A DNA stretch of 64,000 nt from Pegea sp. RAD2-039 (lineage: Eukaryota; Chordata; Thaliacea; Salpida; Salpidae): assembly GCA_034620365.1 (NCBI GenBank), contig JAQGEQ010000191.1, positions 744,001-808,000 on the forward strand, given 5' to 3'. The position numbers were made by a program, and so were the translations under genes. Below the pieces are notes generated by a model. That model was given only the letters and a program-made list of their open reading frames with translations, was not told where the DNA came from and did no database searches. Positions 40,372 to 52,860 of this stretch are shown here, one piece after another; positions within the stretch are counted from its first letter, which is position 1, and each line of letters starts with the position of its first letter.

Positions 40372-40945
40372 TTTTGTATCATCATATTCTTTATCTTCAC
40401 AATATTTTAGCGGCACAATTGTTGTCTCGCTTGAGTGGATTTCAGGTTTTATCTAAACTCAGTTCCGGTGTAAAAAGGGGGATTAGATATAATTTAACTT
40501 TCAGATGAACTTTAAAAGAATTTAAATAAGTGTATCAATTGAGTTATAAGTCAATATGTTTAGAATGAAGTTTCTTCTTACAATTGACAACTGTATTAAA
40601 AACAATTCTGTAATGAGTCACGAATTAAGTTTAAGGGAATTATTATAACTGCAGAAAGCTTAGCAGATGTAAGTGATCATAATCTTCTCAATTGCATCCT
40701 TGGCTTTTGAACGTTTCTTCATAATCTTATTTATACAGAATAGCGAAAAGTTTGCTAAGTTGATCAAGACATGCTTCATCAACTACATCAGTTAGTGATG
40801 CTTGACGAGTAAAACAGCTCTCAACTGGTAAAGTTGAGTTTGGATTCAAAGAGCAAATATATATGTTGCAAATATCAACACTTCGTCGTGATGATAATAA
40901 TAAAATAATCTTTATATATCCCTGAGTTTTCTCAATGGTTTGCAT
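40372..40945 (-). CDS. candidate exons of an unknown gene (two segments)
   Basis: Segment 1: a true ATG at 40945 opens 72 codons to 40727, including TLPVESCFTRQASLTDVVDE and a possible donor GTATAA near its end. Segment 2, 40452-40372: 27 codons between acceptor GAGTTTAG and consensus donor GTAAGT, phase 0 in and out, containing PEIHSSETTIVPLKYCEDKE. The two do not join in phase by a simple splice (the first would leave phase 2), so a connecting exon is missing or they are separate. Both have more polar and charged residues and slightly higher G+C than background. No domain is recognised. Confidence 0.3.
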
Positions 40946-43400
40946 TGTGGGTAGTTTAGTATATAAACTTTTTTATTTTATTATTTCATTAAAAAACATA
41001 TTTTTTCTGTTTTATTTGAAAACTAAGCAAATAATATCAGATTTTAGAAATATTATTCAATATTATTAAAGTAAATATAAGCAACTAGTTGGTAGTAAAA
41101 TTGTTAAATGGAAATTACAGCAAAATATTTTCTGGATATTAAACAGCAGCGTACTTGATGAAGTAAACATCTTAAAAACATATTAACGATTATCCATTTA
41201 AGTATTGGATTTTACAATTAGTAAAATATTTTAGACTTTTAGCTTGTTTTCGAAGTAATATTTGCTAAAAAAATCACTAAAACAAGATTCGTACGTTTCA
41301 AAAAAGCTTATCCACCTTTTGAAAAATTTAAATAAGCTAAATAAAGGTGAGTACCACCTGAGAATAAATTTGTGGTTTAGTACAAGATTTTATTGAAACT
41401 TCAAAGAGCTCTGTTTTAAGATCTCTAACCTTTTTTTATATAAAATTAAAATTAAAGTTATTCTATAACGAAAATTCGATGCGAAAGTTCTATGCTAGCT
41501 GTCAAAATTTTCAAATCGATTAAATAATATGAAAAAAAAGCTTTACAACCTTAGTTTAAATTTTTCATTTAAATTTTAAACAACACTGTCAATACAAAAT
41601 CAAACCACTAGTTAACTAAAACAACCAGTTTTTAATTAGACTGTACAGTTGAATGTTGTTGAAGAATATTTCTTCAAAATAGCAATATAATAACTTGACA
41701 TATTATATTAACAAAGTTTATTAACTACATTTTTGCTTAGCATAAGTACAAAGTCAAATTACGATTGATTTATGTTGTAAACAATAATCGTTAGAATTAA
41801 TGAAAGCTCAGATTAGAGAAAAATAACAACTTTTGTTATAACTTTTCAACTTTTATTTGAGTTGCTATAAAATTTTATGTACTTATAACAACGGCTGAAC
41901 GATCAAAGTAATGTGTTTTTCTCCTTTTTAAATAGTTTTAAGTGTTTTTTACAAAGTGAAAACTTATACTTTAACATGTACACTTCAATTCATGAACCTT
42001 ATGATTTTTTATTTAGCAATAACAATTTAAAATTATCTTCATAGCAAAAATATTTCTTAAAATAAATTTCCAGACTAAAGTTATTTTCTTTATTAATTAT
42101 TTTAAAGCTGTTTACTTCAAGTTTAAACTATCATTTCAATATAAGATCTCTGTTTATTCTTTTCTTTTTTATACTTTTATAAGGTTATAAATTATTTTTT
42201 CGTGAAAAAACATTTTGTTTTGGAATTGTTTTTGAACAAGAATATTTTGATTTTTATTAAAATAGAAGAAATGTATAAAGTTGTCGTTATAATTACCTTT
42301 AAATTTATCAACAATGTTAAAAATTAACAAGCTAAGTTTTGATAATGGATACTTAGAATTAAAATCATACTTAAACCTGATATTTTAAGCCTTGTGTTTT
42401 TGAAGTATGCCGGATTTTTTATTTACTGTTTAAAGACATCAATACAATCACGTTTAATGTAACTTTATTTTTCTCGTTTATTTTGCAAATTCCAAATCAG
42501 TAAGAAAATACAAAACCAATAAACTGCTTAACCTTGAAATGAACAGTTTTCGTTTATAAACTCTTAAGGCAGACACAGTTTTAAATTCTTTAAAAAGTAG
42601 AACACATAAACTAAACATACTTTATTTTTAATTTTTTAAGTATCTACAGTAAAGAAATATTTTGTTTGAATTTCATTTATTTGAGGTATGTTGAGTCATC
42701 GAAAAATACAGTTTTTAGCTCACTTATTTTAAGAAGTCAAAAATTTTTAAATTTATTTACAAAAAATATAATTTGTATAACCTTTGACTGTTCCTAGGTC
42801 ATGTTATGATGGTTAATTATAATTTCCATGTATCTAAAGTCGTTGAAATATTTTAGGTTAAATTTTACTAAATGCCAGAAATAATTCAACGCTTTTATCC
42901 TAAAACAAAAACATAATTTAAGGTTAGATTGCATTAAATGATTTAGATAAAAATAAAATTACTAAATTGGTTTTGGAACGTAAAAATTATTTGAGTTGAT
43001 AACATTGTTGTACATCACTGCAGTTATTAAATAAACTCTAAGGACTTTTATATTAACCTTATATTATCAATCACAACATAATTGTGTAAGTTTTCTCATT
43101 CTCGCGATCTTCAAAGTGTTGATTAACTATCATTGAATTTTCTAACTGAAATCTTCAATATACCGTCAAATGTGTCTTTAAAAATGAAATTTATGCGTTT
43201 AAATCAACATCAACGACTTCTTCTGAACGTGTTTGATCAGTTTAAACATTGAGCTATTGTAAGTCAAATCTAATTTATTTGCTTTGTTTTTGAAGAATCA
43301 CATATTAATTTCATTATAAAGATTTATGTTATTTACTCAAGAAAGTTTATATCGACATCAATCAGTTTGTGAGCCAATTAGATTTTTGATACTTTCATCC

Positions 43401-43484
43401 TTAATTACTCAGCTTAATATAATCAAATACCTTTTCAATTTCCAACTTAGCACGAGTGTACGCCATTAGCAACGTAATAATCTT
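43401..43484 (-). CDS. candidate short terminal exon, unknown
   Basis: On the - strand after an acceptor-like CGATTAG, 27 codons run to TAA 43401-43403, starting KIITLLMAYTRAKLEIEK. An alternative donor GTATTT follows that run. The peptide looks helical and is 37% G+C up to that donor. It may belong to the candidate - strand gene at 46-50 kb, but I could not link them. Confidence 0.2.
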   Translation of the reverse strand, partial: KIITLLMAYTRAKLEIEKVFDYIKLSN

Positions 43485-46400
43485 CTAATCGATAGACTAT
43501 AAATACTGGTGAGTTTTTGTTCTTTTTTGAAAAACATATTGCGAAATTAAGTTAAAAAACCTTTTCTTAACATACTATCAAGTGTTTTAGAAAAGAACAT
43601 CTTATCATCATATTCATTAAGAATTTTAGTAAACAAATCTTTGAACAAAAAAGTTGAAAGCTTATGATAAACATCTTGACTCACTTATAAGAGTCTAAGA
43701 GAAAACTGAACTCTAAGCTTAAAATATATTTTGTTTTTCTTCTTGATCTTAATAAAAAAAAGGTTGTTTGATTCTATATTAAGTTACCTACATTAAAATA
43801 TTGTAGCTTTTATAGATAAAGGGTTGACGATTTTCTGTTATATTCTCTTTTAACCTTTTATATTTATTCATTTTAAAAAGTTCATAATTTTATTCCTTAA
43901 AAATGTAAGATTAAAATATTTTGCTTTGAAGTGATTTGTTTATCGTTTTTCATTTTGGTAGATATTATCAAGTTATTGGCACAGTCTTGTTGCATTTAGA
44001 CAATAGAACTAATTGTTTATTTGCTCCAACATTTTTATAAAGCTCGAAATTGTAGAAATCTTTTTCAAAAACTGAAAACCTCAACATTTTCTTCAAATTG
44101 TTTTTTTTTTGTTTAACAACTTTTTCTAATGTCAAAACTTCTACGTCAAACAAAAAGCAGGTTACGCAGTTTTTTTCTTCCCATAAACGGTGATCGTTTT
44201 AACCACAAATGCACCAAAGTAAAATAATTTTTTTATTTAAAGGTTTTCTAATTGACAAGACTTTATTAAAAATATAAAAGTTATGTAACAGACAAATCTT
44301 AATTAAAAGTTTTTTTAAAGTTTTTTAAGGATGTTTGTTGCAGTACAAATATAATATTTGATACCTCATTTTCTGAAGCAGCAAGATAGAAAAATATCTT
44401 AAATTCTGGAAAAGCTATTTTGAGTAAAATAATTAATTGACAATGTTTCATTTATTTTTAATAATCAAGTTCAGTTAGAATTGTGATTTATCTGTACCTC
44501 CAAAAATTTGAATTAAAAAAACAATTAAAACTTTTTGTCATGAATGTTTTTACGTCAAACAAATTATTTCTAAAGCTACTTTAAAGGTTAAAAGAGCATA
44601 TAAACCAATTTTTAAGTCCTTTTTACAATTCCAAATTCTAAGGAAGACTTTATTTAAGATAGGGCCTAAACCTATTTCTTAAAAAGATTTCAAAAGAGAT
44701 GGTAAAGATAGATAGACAAGATTTTCACTGTATAGGTTTCTTTTTATTAATTAGTCTGACGTTAATCTTGGCAAAAACGTTTGACAACATGCGTTAAAAA
44801 AATTTACTGTAGAAATTTAAATAAAGTTCTGTTTGAATATATGTTCGGATATTTTATCTTTTTTATTCTTCAACTTAAAGTTTCGTGCTACAAACCTTTT
44901 TAAAAAGTGTTGAAAGTTATCAAATGATTTTAAGAATTGTTTTATACTTGACTTATAAGTATTTTGACAAAGCATTGAATTTTTATAGCTTCGTTTACTA
45001 CTCGCTATAAATTTTTCAAAGCCGGTATCTTGTTAGACATTCCAAACTTACCAGAGCTATGGGGTTTTAATTTGGTCAATATTTTTGAAGATCATAACAT
45101 TGCTATAGATGAAGTTTGATTTGTAGCAAATTTTTCGCCTACAATAAAATGTTATATAAATCAAGTATCTTTACTAAGTCTTTAAATTTTTGCCAAATAA
45201 ATCAATTTTATAGAAACTTAATTAACTTTGAGAATCTATCAATAGTGAATTTAAAGATAATTTTCTGTAAACTTCGATTGACGATTAGAAACCATAAATC
45301 TAATAAATTTATTGTTTTCAATTTTATTTTAAAAACAGAAAAAGAAAACGTAAACAGATTTAGCAAGAATATTAAATTACAAAAAAAAAGATTTAACTGT
45401 CTTGTTGTTGGTTCTTCAGATGTAAAATAGTAATTGAAAGGAAATCACCTGCTCTCAAGTAATTGAAGTTCAATTTAAGACAATTTTCTAAGACAAGGAA
45501 GTGTCTTCATCTCTTAAATTCCAAATAAAGATATTAAAAACTTGTTTAAACTTCATTTTATTTATAATTCTACCACCTTCACATTTATAATTAAACGGTA
45601 CAAATCATAATATAGGAAATAATTCATGATAACGTAAAACCGTTGCGGCGAGCTTAAATCAAAAATTGTTTCTAATTTTGTACAAAATTTTAAGACAACC
45701 TCAACACGAGGAAAAGCATAAAATAAATATTTAGTAACTTTGGGCGCTCTTCTTAAATTATAACATGAGCTTCATTAAGAAATATCTTAAAAATATTCAA
45801 ACATTTTGTTATAAATGTGATCAAGCAGAAAAATTAAAAATATCAAAATAGTTTTAATCATCAAGTTTTGTATTATCTGATACCATAAAAATCTGTATAT
45901 TGTAATTAAACTTATAAATGGTCAACTATTTAACATTGTGTAACTACAACTTCAATAAAACCTGACTTTCTCAACCACCAAACATTTTTAACTTTAATTA
46001 CAGCTGTGGACGAGTATTGAGCTACTTTATTAAAGTTTTAAACGAAATAGACAAAAAGTTATTTTTTTAGTTATGGAAACATCTTTTAATAAAATTTACA
46101 AACTTATTCTTTTTGCTTTAATATCAAAGTTTCATTCTTAGATTGGAGATTTTTTAAGTCATGATGTTATACATACTTTTTAATCAATAAATCTATTTCA
46201 TGGTTGACTGAATACTAAATATCTCAGTGTTTTGTTTTTCACTTAATTTTTTACGTACTCATTAAGTCTTGTGATTTAATGCAATTTATAATACTCCTAT
46301 TATACTGTGTGAATAAAGATTTTATTCATTAAATCTACATTAAACACTTTAAACATTTGAGAAAAACAATATATCTTCACCATCAATTGGTATGTATGAA

Positions 46401-46525
46401 CATAGTAAACAGTGATAATGAGCTTTATTCATTGTTTACAATGAGATACATCTATAAAAATCCATCATATTATTTTAAAAGAGTCATTGTGTAAGATGTA
46501 TGTGACAGTTACCTGGTTGCCTGAT

Positions 46526-46654
46526 TTAAACTTTGACTGGATCTAAGTCGTAGATAATCCTGTGAAAGTTGATCATCGAAACAAGTCCTTCTTTTGATAG
46601 CTTCATTCTCCTTGCCATATTTTCATCGTTCTTTTCTTGAAAATATCGTTTATC
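46526..46654 (-). CDS. candidate coding exon, unknown protein
   Basis: A 42-codon open frame on the - strand ends in TAA 46526-46528. It contains NDENMARRMKLSKEGLVSMI followed by NFHRIIYDLDPVKV, a charged, protein-like composition unlike the Phe/Ile/Asn/Lys-rich background frames. The likely acceptor is TTTTCAAG just inside the open frame. Neighbouring candidate exons on the same strand at 47.3, 47.7, 48.0 and 49.5 kb suggest one spread-out gene; the family is not recognised. Confidence 0.35.
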   Translation of the reverse strand, partial: DKRYFQEKNDENMARRMKLSKEGLVSMINFHRIIYDLDPVKV

Positions 46655-47269
46655 TTAATTGTAACTGATTACTCAGCTTTGATCTCATATTTGAAAGAAG
46701 AAATGAATATTTAGAGCTATCTATTGAAGCTCTTTCAAAATCAATTAAATGTACTTTCAGTAAACCAGCACCAAAAGATTAGAATAAAACAAACACTAAA
46801 ACCGAGTTAAAAAAGTTGAGATTTTATTTCTATTCTTCTCACGTGCTTCAGCTTGTAATAAAACCGACTATTTTGAAAGGATTCATCACTAAGTAAATCT
46901 TTATTTGAGATTTTTACTGTCATTTTCAAATAAAACTACTCATATTGTTGTAATATCAAAACCAGAATTTAACTTCATTGCATTTCAAAGCTTTTGTTAT
47001 AAAAGATCTAAATTCTGAGCTTAAAATTTTAATAAAACATTGTTATTATAGATTGACACGCTTTGAAGGATACTATTGTGCAGTAAATCTCTGCTAAACA
47101 CTTTAAATAAGATTTAACTGATGAATAATCCTTCAAATTCTGTATATGAAATCCATATTCTTTTAAACGAGCTGAAACGTTAGTATTTTAAAAACAGCTA
47201 AAATAATTTAAATGCGCTTAAAATAAAGGTAAAAATTTAGGCAGGTTTACTGCAACAATTAAGTTCAAA

Positions 47270-47326
47270 CTAAAAAATACGTTCAACCTTGCCAACTTGG
47301 TCAACTTCAGACCTTTTACTCAATTC
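47270..47326 (-). CDS. candidate short exon, unknown
   Basis: A good acceptor (TTTTTATTAG) is followed by 18 codons, ELSKRSEVDQVGKVERIF, then TAG 47270-47272. A donor after the Lys of VGK is an alternative. It lies between other candidate exons of the same strand. Confidence 0.2.
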   Translation of the reverse strand, partial: ELSKRSEVDQVGKVERIF

Positions 47327-47630
47327 CTAATAAAAATTAGCTATCAATTAAATTTGATGAAAATACAAAAAGGGTGTTGTTACCTTGCATCAGTAGAACA
47401 TTTGCAAGATAACTTACAAACAATAATCTACATTGAAAAACATTGTGGTTAATTAGTAAAGAGAGAGTATGTAATCTAACATACATTTATATATAAAAAA
47501 TTTATTAAAAATAGATGCACCGATTTACTTTACACCTAATACTAGATTAAAAATGAACCATGATTCATAGAAACATCAAATAAATGGAAATGTGCTCGTA
47601 AGTAGATAACCGAAATTCCATAAGATGATG

Positions 47631-47737
47631 TCACTTTAATACAACCCATATTAGTTTCATTTGCTTAATGTTCAGTTGTTCAAAGGTGCTTTGTATATCG
47701 ATATTAAACTGAGCGGTATCACATAACTCTTCAGCTT
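47631..47737 (-). CDS. candidate coding exon with helical, spectrin-like composition
   Basis: After an acceptor-like TTTACTAG the - strand frame reads EAEELCDTAQFNIDIQSTF and then EQLNIKQMKLIW, ending in TGA 47631-47633 unless an earlier GTTGTA donor is used. Acidic and amphipathic heptad-like spacing suggests a helical bundle or coiled coil. That is an impression from composition, not a domain match. Confidence 0.3.
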
Positions 47738-47986
47738 CTAGTAAATACTAAGTTGAGTAAACAAAAATACTTACAGAGCAATAGAAACGATGAATTGAAT
47801 AATTTTTTTTAAAGTTTGTTGTAATTTCTATTGATAAAACTCTTAAGTAGTTTAGATTTTTATTTTGATCTAAAAAAAATTACTAATAAATGATTTTTTA
47901 AATGGGTTTCTTGGAAAATAGCTTTTTTTTCTATAATCTTTTTGCTTTTATAGAACTCAATGTTTGTTAGTTTGGAACGCATTACA

Positions 47987-48036
47987 TCACCCTATCTCTT
48001 CCACCTGAATGACTTTGAAATGTTTCCAATACTCTG
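47987..48036 (-). CDS. candidate short exon, unknown
   Basis: A strong acceptor (GGTATTTTATAG) is followed by a phase-1 frame EYWKHFKVIQVEEIG ending in TGA 47987-47989, or leaving by a GTGGAA or GTGATG donor. It is too short to assign. Confidence 0.2.
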
Positions 48037-49376
48037 CTATAAAATACCAGTTAATTAATTTTGAATGACTTAGTTTGAAAATCAAGTTATTGATATATTT
48101 CTAACTTTCAAACAGAAAGCTTTGTTGTTTATAATTTGATACATTTCTCTGGTTATTTACTTCAAGCTTTTATTCGATTTAGTTTGGTCTTGTTTAATGA
48201 TGTATACAAATGGTTTAATGATGAAAAATATTATAAATGTTTTTGATGAGAAATTAATAAACGATAATTTATAATTATAAACATATTTATAAATTGATAA
48301 CATATTGATAAAAATTAAGTTAAAATTTGTTTGATTAATTTATAAAAGTAATCACTTTATTTTGACATTAAAATCTATTTTCACACTTTATCATAATATA
48401 TATCATATTTTAGTTGATATTTTGTAGCTTTTAAAAGTATATTCGAACTGGTTTGTGTTATGTTATAGAAAAAACTACATTACAACATACTGTAAACTCA
48501 TCACCAACTTATCAACTCTAAAATCCTGAAGTTGTTAGAAATTATATTTGAAAAAATTTAATCTTCAGAATTATAAAAAGAACTTTCCAAAGAAGAACCA
48601 AATCAGTGTACCAGTAACTTTATTTGATCATTACTTTGCAAATATCACTTTACTTTTAAAGCTTGCAATAACTTGTTGCTTCTAAAAACCATCCTTCTTT
48701 AGGTTACGTTGTACAATTTAGCATTATATAACCGCTGGCTGTATAGTAAAATTCTCATCAATCTAAATGAAAAAGGCTTAAACGAGCTTTTATTTAATTA
48801 CATACTAGTATTTCCTTACAAAACATTTAATTGATCTATTTTTACTATTATAAGATAATGAATATGAAATAAATTCATTCTTTCATTTAATTTAGTAAAA
48901 TGAGATGTGTTTTGTAAAGCTGTTTGCTAAACATCTTAGCAACTGCAAGTAAAATCCGTTTTACATATAGCTTCGGGTTTTAGTGAATTACTGTAAATTC
49001 TGTAAAATTTATGTGTATTTCTCCGAATAAGTAATTATTAACGATTAAAGATTTATTAACAAGCAATTAATATCGTCAAATACATTGTTTCCGTTTAAAA
49101 ACTTCTGTTTGCTTGGAACAACCATAGCCAAGTTGACTTCCGATGTTTAGTTTAGAAATACAAAGCACGTTTACATAAGATAACAATAGTTTAGGGTTAG
49201 TAAGTGACATTTACACAAAGTCTTCAATAATATTTTGTAACACCTTCTCTTGATTTTTAATTGAACTTTGCGAAACTAAACTAAAAACTAACTTTAAATA
49301 AATAAATCCTTTTGATAAGTGAGAAATTTCACAAAGGGCATTTTTTAAGTATGAGAATCATTTATTTAAACTTACT

Positions 49377-49544
49377 CTATCCTAACTTCCTGCTTTCAAA
49401 TCCTATTTCAGTTGTTGAAATGAACTTTAGGTCATCCACAACCTTTACTCTGTACTCACCTCTATTTTTATCACTTCTGCTGTGAATGTTGAAAAACAAA
49501 TTGCTATTTTCCTTATCATATTTGATGCTTACTTTATTGCTGCT
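49377..49544 (-). CDS. candidate exon resembling the C-terminal half of an Ig-like domain
   Basis: A 55-codon open frame on the - strand runs between an acceptor-like AAATAG and either TAG 49377-49379 or a GTTAGG donor a few bases earlier. The middle reads NSNLFFNIHSRSDKNRGEYR then VKVVD. The pattern hydrophobic-x-hydrophobic, D-x-x-x-GEY-x-V-x-V is how strands E, F and G of I-set Ig domains usually look, but the Cys that normally follows Tyr is absent (Arg there). The first half of such a domain was not found upstream. Chance frames of this length are frequent here, so the call rests on the motif. Confidence 0.33.
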   Translation of the reverse strand, partial: SSNKVSIKYDKENSNLFFNIHSRSDKNRGEYRVKVVDDLKFISTTEIGFESRKLG

Positions 49545-49695
49545 CTATTTTTAGCTTTGTATTTATTTGCTTATTTTATTCTAATTTATTTATGAAGCAC
49601 TCCTTCAAGATAATCCAAGTCCAATAGGAGAGATCATAACTAGATAAATCGCTCCTAATTTTTCTTTAAATCCCAGGTTCACTATTAGATGACAA

Positions 49696-49893
49696 ATGCA
49701 TCGATTTAATAAAGTTGAAATTCCAAAGATTTATGAGGGTAGTAACGGTTTGATTAGTTTTTCTGATGCTTGGTTTGTGGGGCTTATTATTGAATTATTA
49801 TCAGTTAAAAAGTCTAATGCAACTTTTATGGTGGTTTTTGATTTACAATTTCATAGCTTGATTAGCGTTGCAGATATTTTTGTCATTTGTTGA
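49696..49893 (+). CDS. candidate small ORF with weak Tudor/Agenet-like look
   Basis: A true ATG at 49696 opens 65 codons on the + strand, richer in GGT/GTT codons than its flanks. It contains KVEIPKIYEGSNGLISFSDA, then WFVGLIIELL and ATFMVVFDLQF. An Agenet/Tudor barrel often has a Trp-(F/Y)-x-(A/G)-x-(V/I)-(I/V)-E motif followed by a V-x-F-x-(D) strand, which is vaguely similar. No neighbouring exon is established. Confidence 0.22.
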   Translation: MHRFNKVEIPKIYEGSNGLISFSDAWFVGLIIELLSVKKSNATFMVVFDLQFHSLISVADIFVIC

Positions 49894-49990
49894 AATGCAG
49901 AGTAGGAATGATAGTGATATTTTTACCAAACAAGCTCACACATTGTAATTATCTAAATACCAAAGTATTTTTAGAATAATAAATAAACAT

Positions 49991-50023
49991 TCTCGTATTA
50001 CGAGACGTACAGCTGCGCGCAGC
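49991..50023. repeat. two adjacent perfect palindromes, CpG-rich
   Basis: TCTCGTA-T-TACGAGA (49991-50005) is followed after 6 bases by GCTGCGCGCAGC (50012-50023). Both are perfect inverted repeats, and the patch has several CpGs inside A/T-rich DNA. It could be dimeric transcription-factor sites or a remnant of a transposon end; no flanking duplication was recognised. Confidence 0.5.
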
Positions 50024-50040
50024 ACCTCAACGGTAGCGAG

Positions 50041-52112
50041 TATACTCCTCAAAATAGCATAAAATAAACAACAAAAATTAATCAAATATTTAAGTTGATC
50101 AATTTTTTGAACTTTTGTTTGAATTTTGGTGTTTTATGCAATTTTATACATTGTTTTGATAGATTAATTCGCAAGATTTTCGATGGTTTTCAAATAAAAG
50201 ATGAAACTTTGACAAACCACATAATTAACTGTATTTGTTGATATCTCAAGGTTGACGTAATCATTTTTTCCATTGTTATGAATTTTGGAGAAATGAGTTT
50301 CTTATAAGTAGATGTTCTTTGTTGACGACATTAGATATAATTTATAGAAAAAGCAACCAATAAAACTAATAATCAACTGTATTGAATTGAGTTTTACAAC
50401 GAAAGACGACAACTCAGGTTCTTTAGATAAAGATCAACTATAGTTTTCAATCAAGCTAAGTAAATGTCAGAGAACAGATACAAAATGAACCCACTTAAAA
50501 GATAAAAGACATTATTGAAGAAACGAATTTGTTAAATATTTTTTTCAATTTTTAAAATCGTAAATATTTTATTAAAAGCATTGAGATGAAATGCTTTGGC
50601 AGTACATCTTTGTGAATAACTGTTTTGTCTCTTGACTGTACTTTATTTTTATATTTGAAATAATGTGAACTTAGTTTGCTTAAAGACTAATATTTTTCTA
50701 GCAAGAAGCAAGATCAAAGTGATCAATCTATGGATAAGTGATGGATTACATTTCTTTATTAATGGAAATCTGAAAATTATCTTAAAATATTCTTCTTTTA
50801 GAATCACAAATCGTGTTTGTAGGGTGACAATAAGGATTTAAACTTTCATTTGCTGGAAACAAACATAAGATTAGGTCTTGCCCAAAATATCTCCATTTAC
50901 ATCAGTCTACTCCCTATCTTAACTCGCTTCCTTACCCACAAATCCTGAATCACATGACAATCAATCCACATCAACAATAAATCAATGACGTCAACCGCCC
51001 TCACCAAGCAAACGTGATGACGATTCTAGTTTCAACAGCGTCTTTTATGTCCGAAGATAGCCATAGAATAAATAAAATCTCAGATTAATCCGATAATTTT
51101 TTTCTGGTAAAAGAAATCTTTTTAATTCACAGAGATGCTTTACTTAATAATGATGTTTAGTAAACATTACTTTCTGTAGCTTTTAAGGAGACCTTATAAG
51201 GAACTTGTTTTATTTACTTGGAGTTTCTAACTATACTTGTTGTTGTTTATTGCTAATCAGGTTTACGAATAAACAAATATCTAATTTATGCTAGCTGTAA
51301 TTGTTTTATTTAGATACATTACTAGTATCTATTTTTAACTTCATTTTTTCAGCAGTTACATATAGTTCCATGCTGTAATTTCCTAATTTTTTTAGTAAAT
51401 CAGCCAAATGGGAATTTGTTTTAATTATCAAAGCAATCCTGATCAAATTATACTTTGCTCATTCAACTGCAAAAAATTAATCAAAATTAATCCCATTAAT
51501 CAAAAGAAAACTACTTTCAAAGATTAAAAGTAAGTTTCTTACTTGATACAACATAAGGCCAATTATGTCAAGTAGAAATAAAGATTGAAACAATTTTTGA
51601 AAAAAAGCTAGGATGAATTATGTGATAATGAGAGTGGGTAATTAAGGTGTGGTTTAAAAGTAATAAGCTACTTCAAATTACCACTTGATTGAAAATGCTT
51701 CCAAAATTTTGAATAAAAATTTCCTCTGATTTTCTTTATCATATTTTCGAAACTTTTTTCACGAAAATTGAAGTGCTTAATTCAAAATAGATTAATTATT
51801 TGATTTCTTTGAATGACGATTGATTGTCCCGGACAACCACCTAATTCATCAGGACACATCTGGCTAACAACACATGTCTTCAATTGTTCCAAGTGATTTA
51901 AAACTCAATAGGTGATTAAGAAGAGTTTTTTCAACTTTTTACTGTTTCCGATATACTGTTTTTCGATGACATCTACCTCAAATATTTCACCATAAAAAAA
52001 ATTGTTTTCTTTGGAAACCCTCCTTAGCTGTTATCAAAAACCTTTTCATTTGTTTTATTTTTCAAATTTTTATTTGCTGAAAATCTTTTTGAAGTTACCA
52101 ACAAGGAGTTTT
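50041..52112. other. mostly A/T-rich; pyrimidine-rich patch at 50.88-51.06 kb
   Basis: Around 50.88-51.06 kb the + strand is unusually C/T-rich and carries TGACGTCA (50986-50993). On the - strand, 51084-51005 is open for 26 codons before a GTGAGG donor and includes SSDIKDAVETRIVITFA, a possible exon of low certainty. The rest shows nothing. Confidence 0.35.
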
Positions 52113-52362
52113 TTATGGCTGCCGGTTTTTGATTTTCATAAATAATGTGGCATAGTTGCGATGGCGACAACCTAAAGATAGAAATCACGTGACTGTAGCC
52201 ACGTGACTGTGTTTTTAAAAATAGATTGTTACCTGATACATACCACATTGGTGACGCGTACATTACGTGGGTAGAAAATATGGGATTAAAATCAGAATTG
52301 GTTTTACAAATGAGTATCTTGGGACAGTTTAAAAAGATTTCAAAAATCTTCATCTGATGCAT
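52113..52362 (-). CDS. candidate two-exon small gene (62 aa), unknown
   Basis: An ATG at 52362 opens an exon to 52233 (donor GTAACA). A 61-nt intron follows with a good acceptor (TTTCTATCTTTAG), then exon 52171-52113 ends in TAA. The junction is phase 1 and completes a Gly codon. The joined peptide starts MHQMKIFEIFLNCPK, passes STHVMYASPMWYVSG and ends LFMKIKNRQP. Intron length matches the well-supported genes here. The unspliced reading also stays open (about 114 codons from a TTG), so splicing is not proven. The first exon could instead have an upstream acceptor. No domain is recognised. Confidence 0.3.
52186..52210. promoter_or_regulatory. tandem CACGTGACTGT E-box repeat inside a candidate intron
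   Basis: CACGTGACTGT occurs at 52186-52196 and again at 52200-52210, a 14-base period. CACGTG is the core E-box bound by USF, MiT/TFE and Myc-type bHLH factors. Use here is inference. Confidence 0.4.
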
Positions 52363-52860
52363 ATTCAAGACTTCATGCTTTGAACTTGATGGAAGAATTC
52401 AACCACAATTTAACCAAAATATTTAATCTGAAATTCTTCTTTAGTTTTAGCTCTTTTTGAAGCAATTTGCTGAAAGCCAATCTTAGATCATTTTAAATTA
52501 ATCTTAACAGAAGTAAATCAGAGATTAGATTCAATTTCAAGTAAAAATATGAAATGGCAAGTGAAGAAGAAGCATATTTTGAATCTTCTGGTTAAGTTAA
52601 TCTTAAATGAAAAACAAACTTACTTTAAATCTCTTTTTAATTTATTCTGAATATTTCATGTGATATTTTTAAGATGACATTAATGATGAATACGCTTCAG
52701 TAACAGTAAAATTTTATAAAGAAATTTTAATTTAATGCTTTCTGTGCCACAACGGAACTATTAAATAAATTGAATTAAAAACGTCAAATTTTGAGCAGTT
52801 TTATTACTGAACAAGTGTTACTGAATTATTCAAGTTTTTCTCACAAAAGTTTCTAAACAA

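Noticed and set aside
44101-44113. poly-T run and other mononucleotide runs
   Set aside because: Ordinary low-complexity sequence in A/T-rich DNA.
45116-45430. 104-codon + strand open frame
   Set aside because: It starts with TTG, is rich in Phe/Ile/Asn/Lys like the background, and about one frame of this length is expected by chance in 64 kb at this composition.
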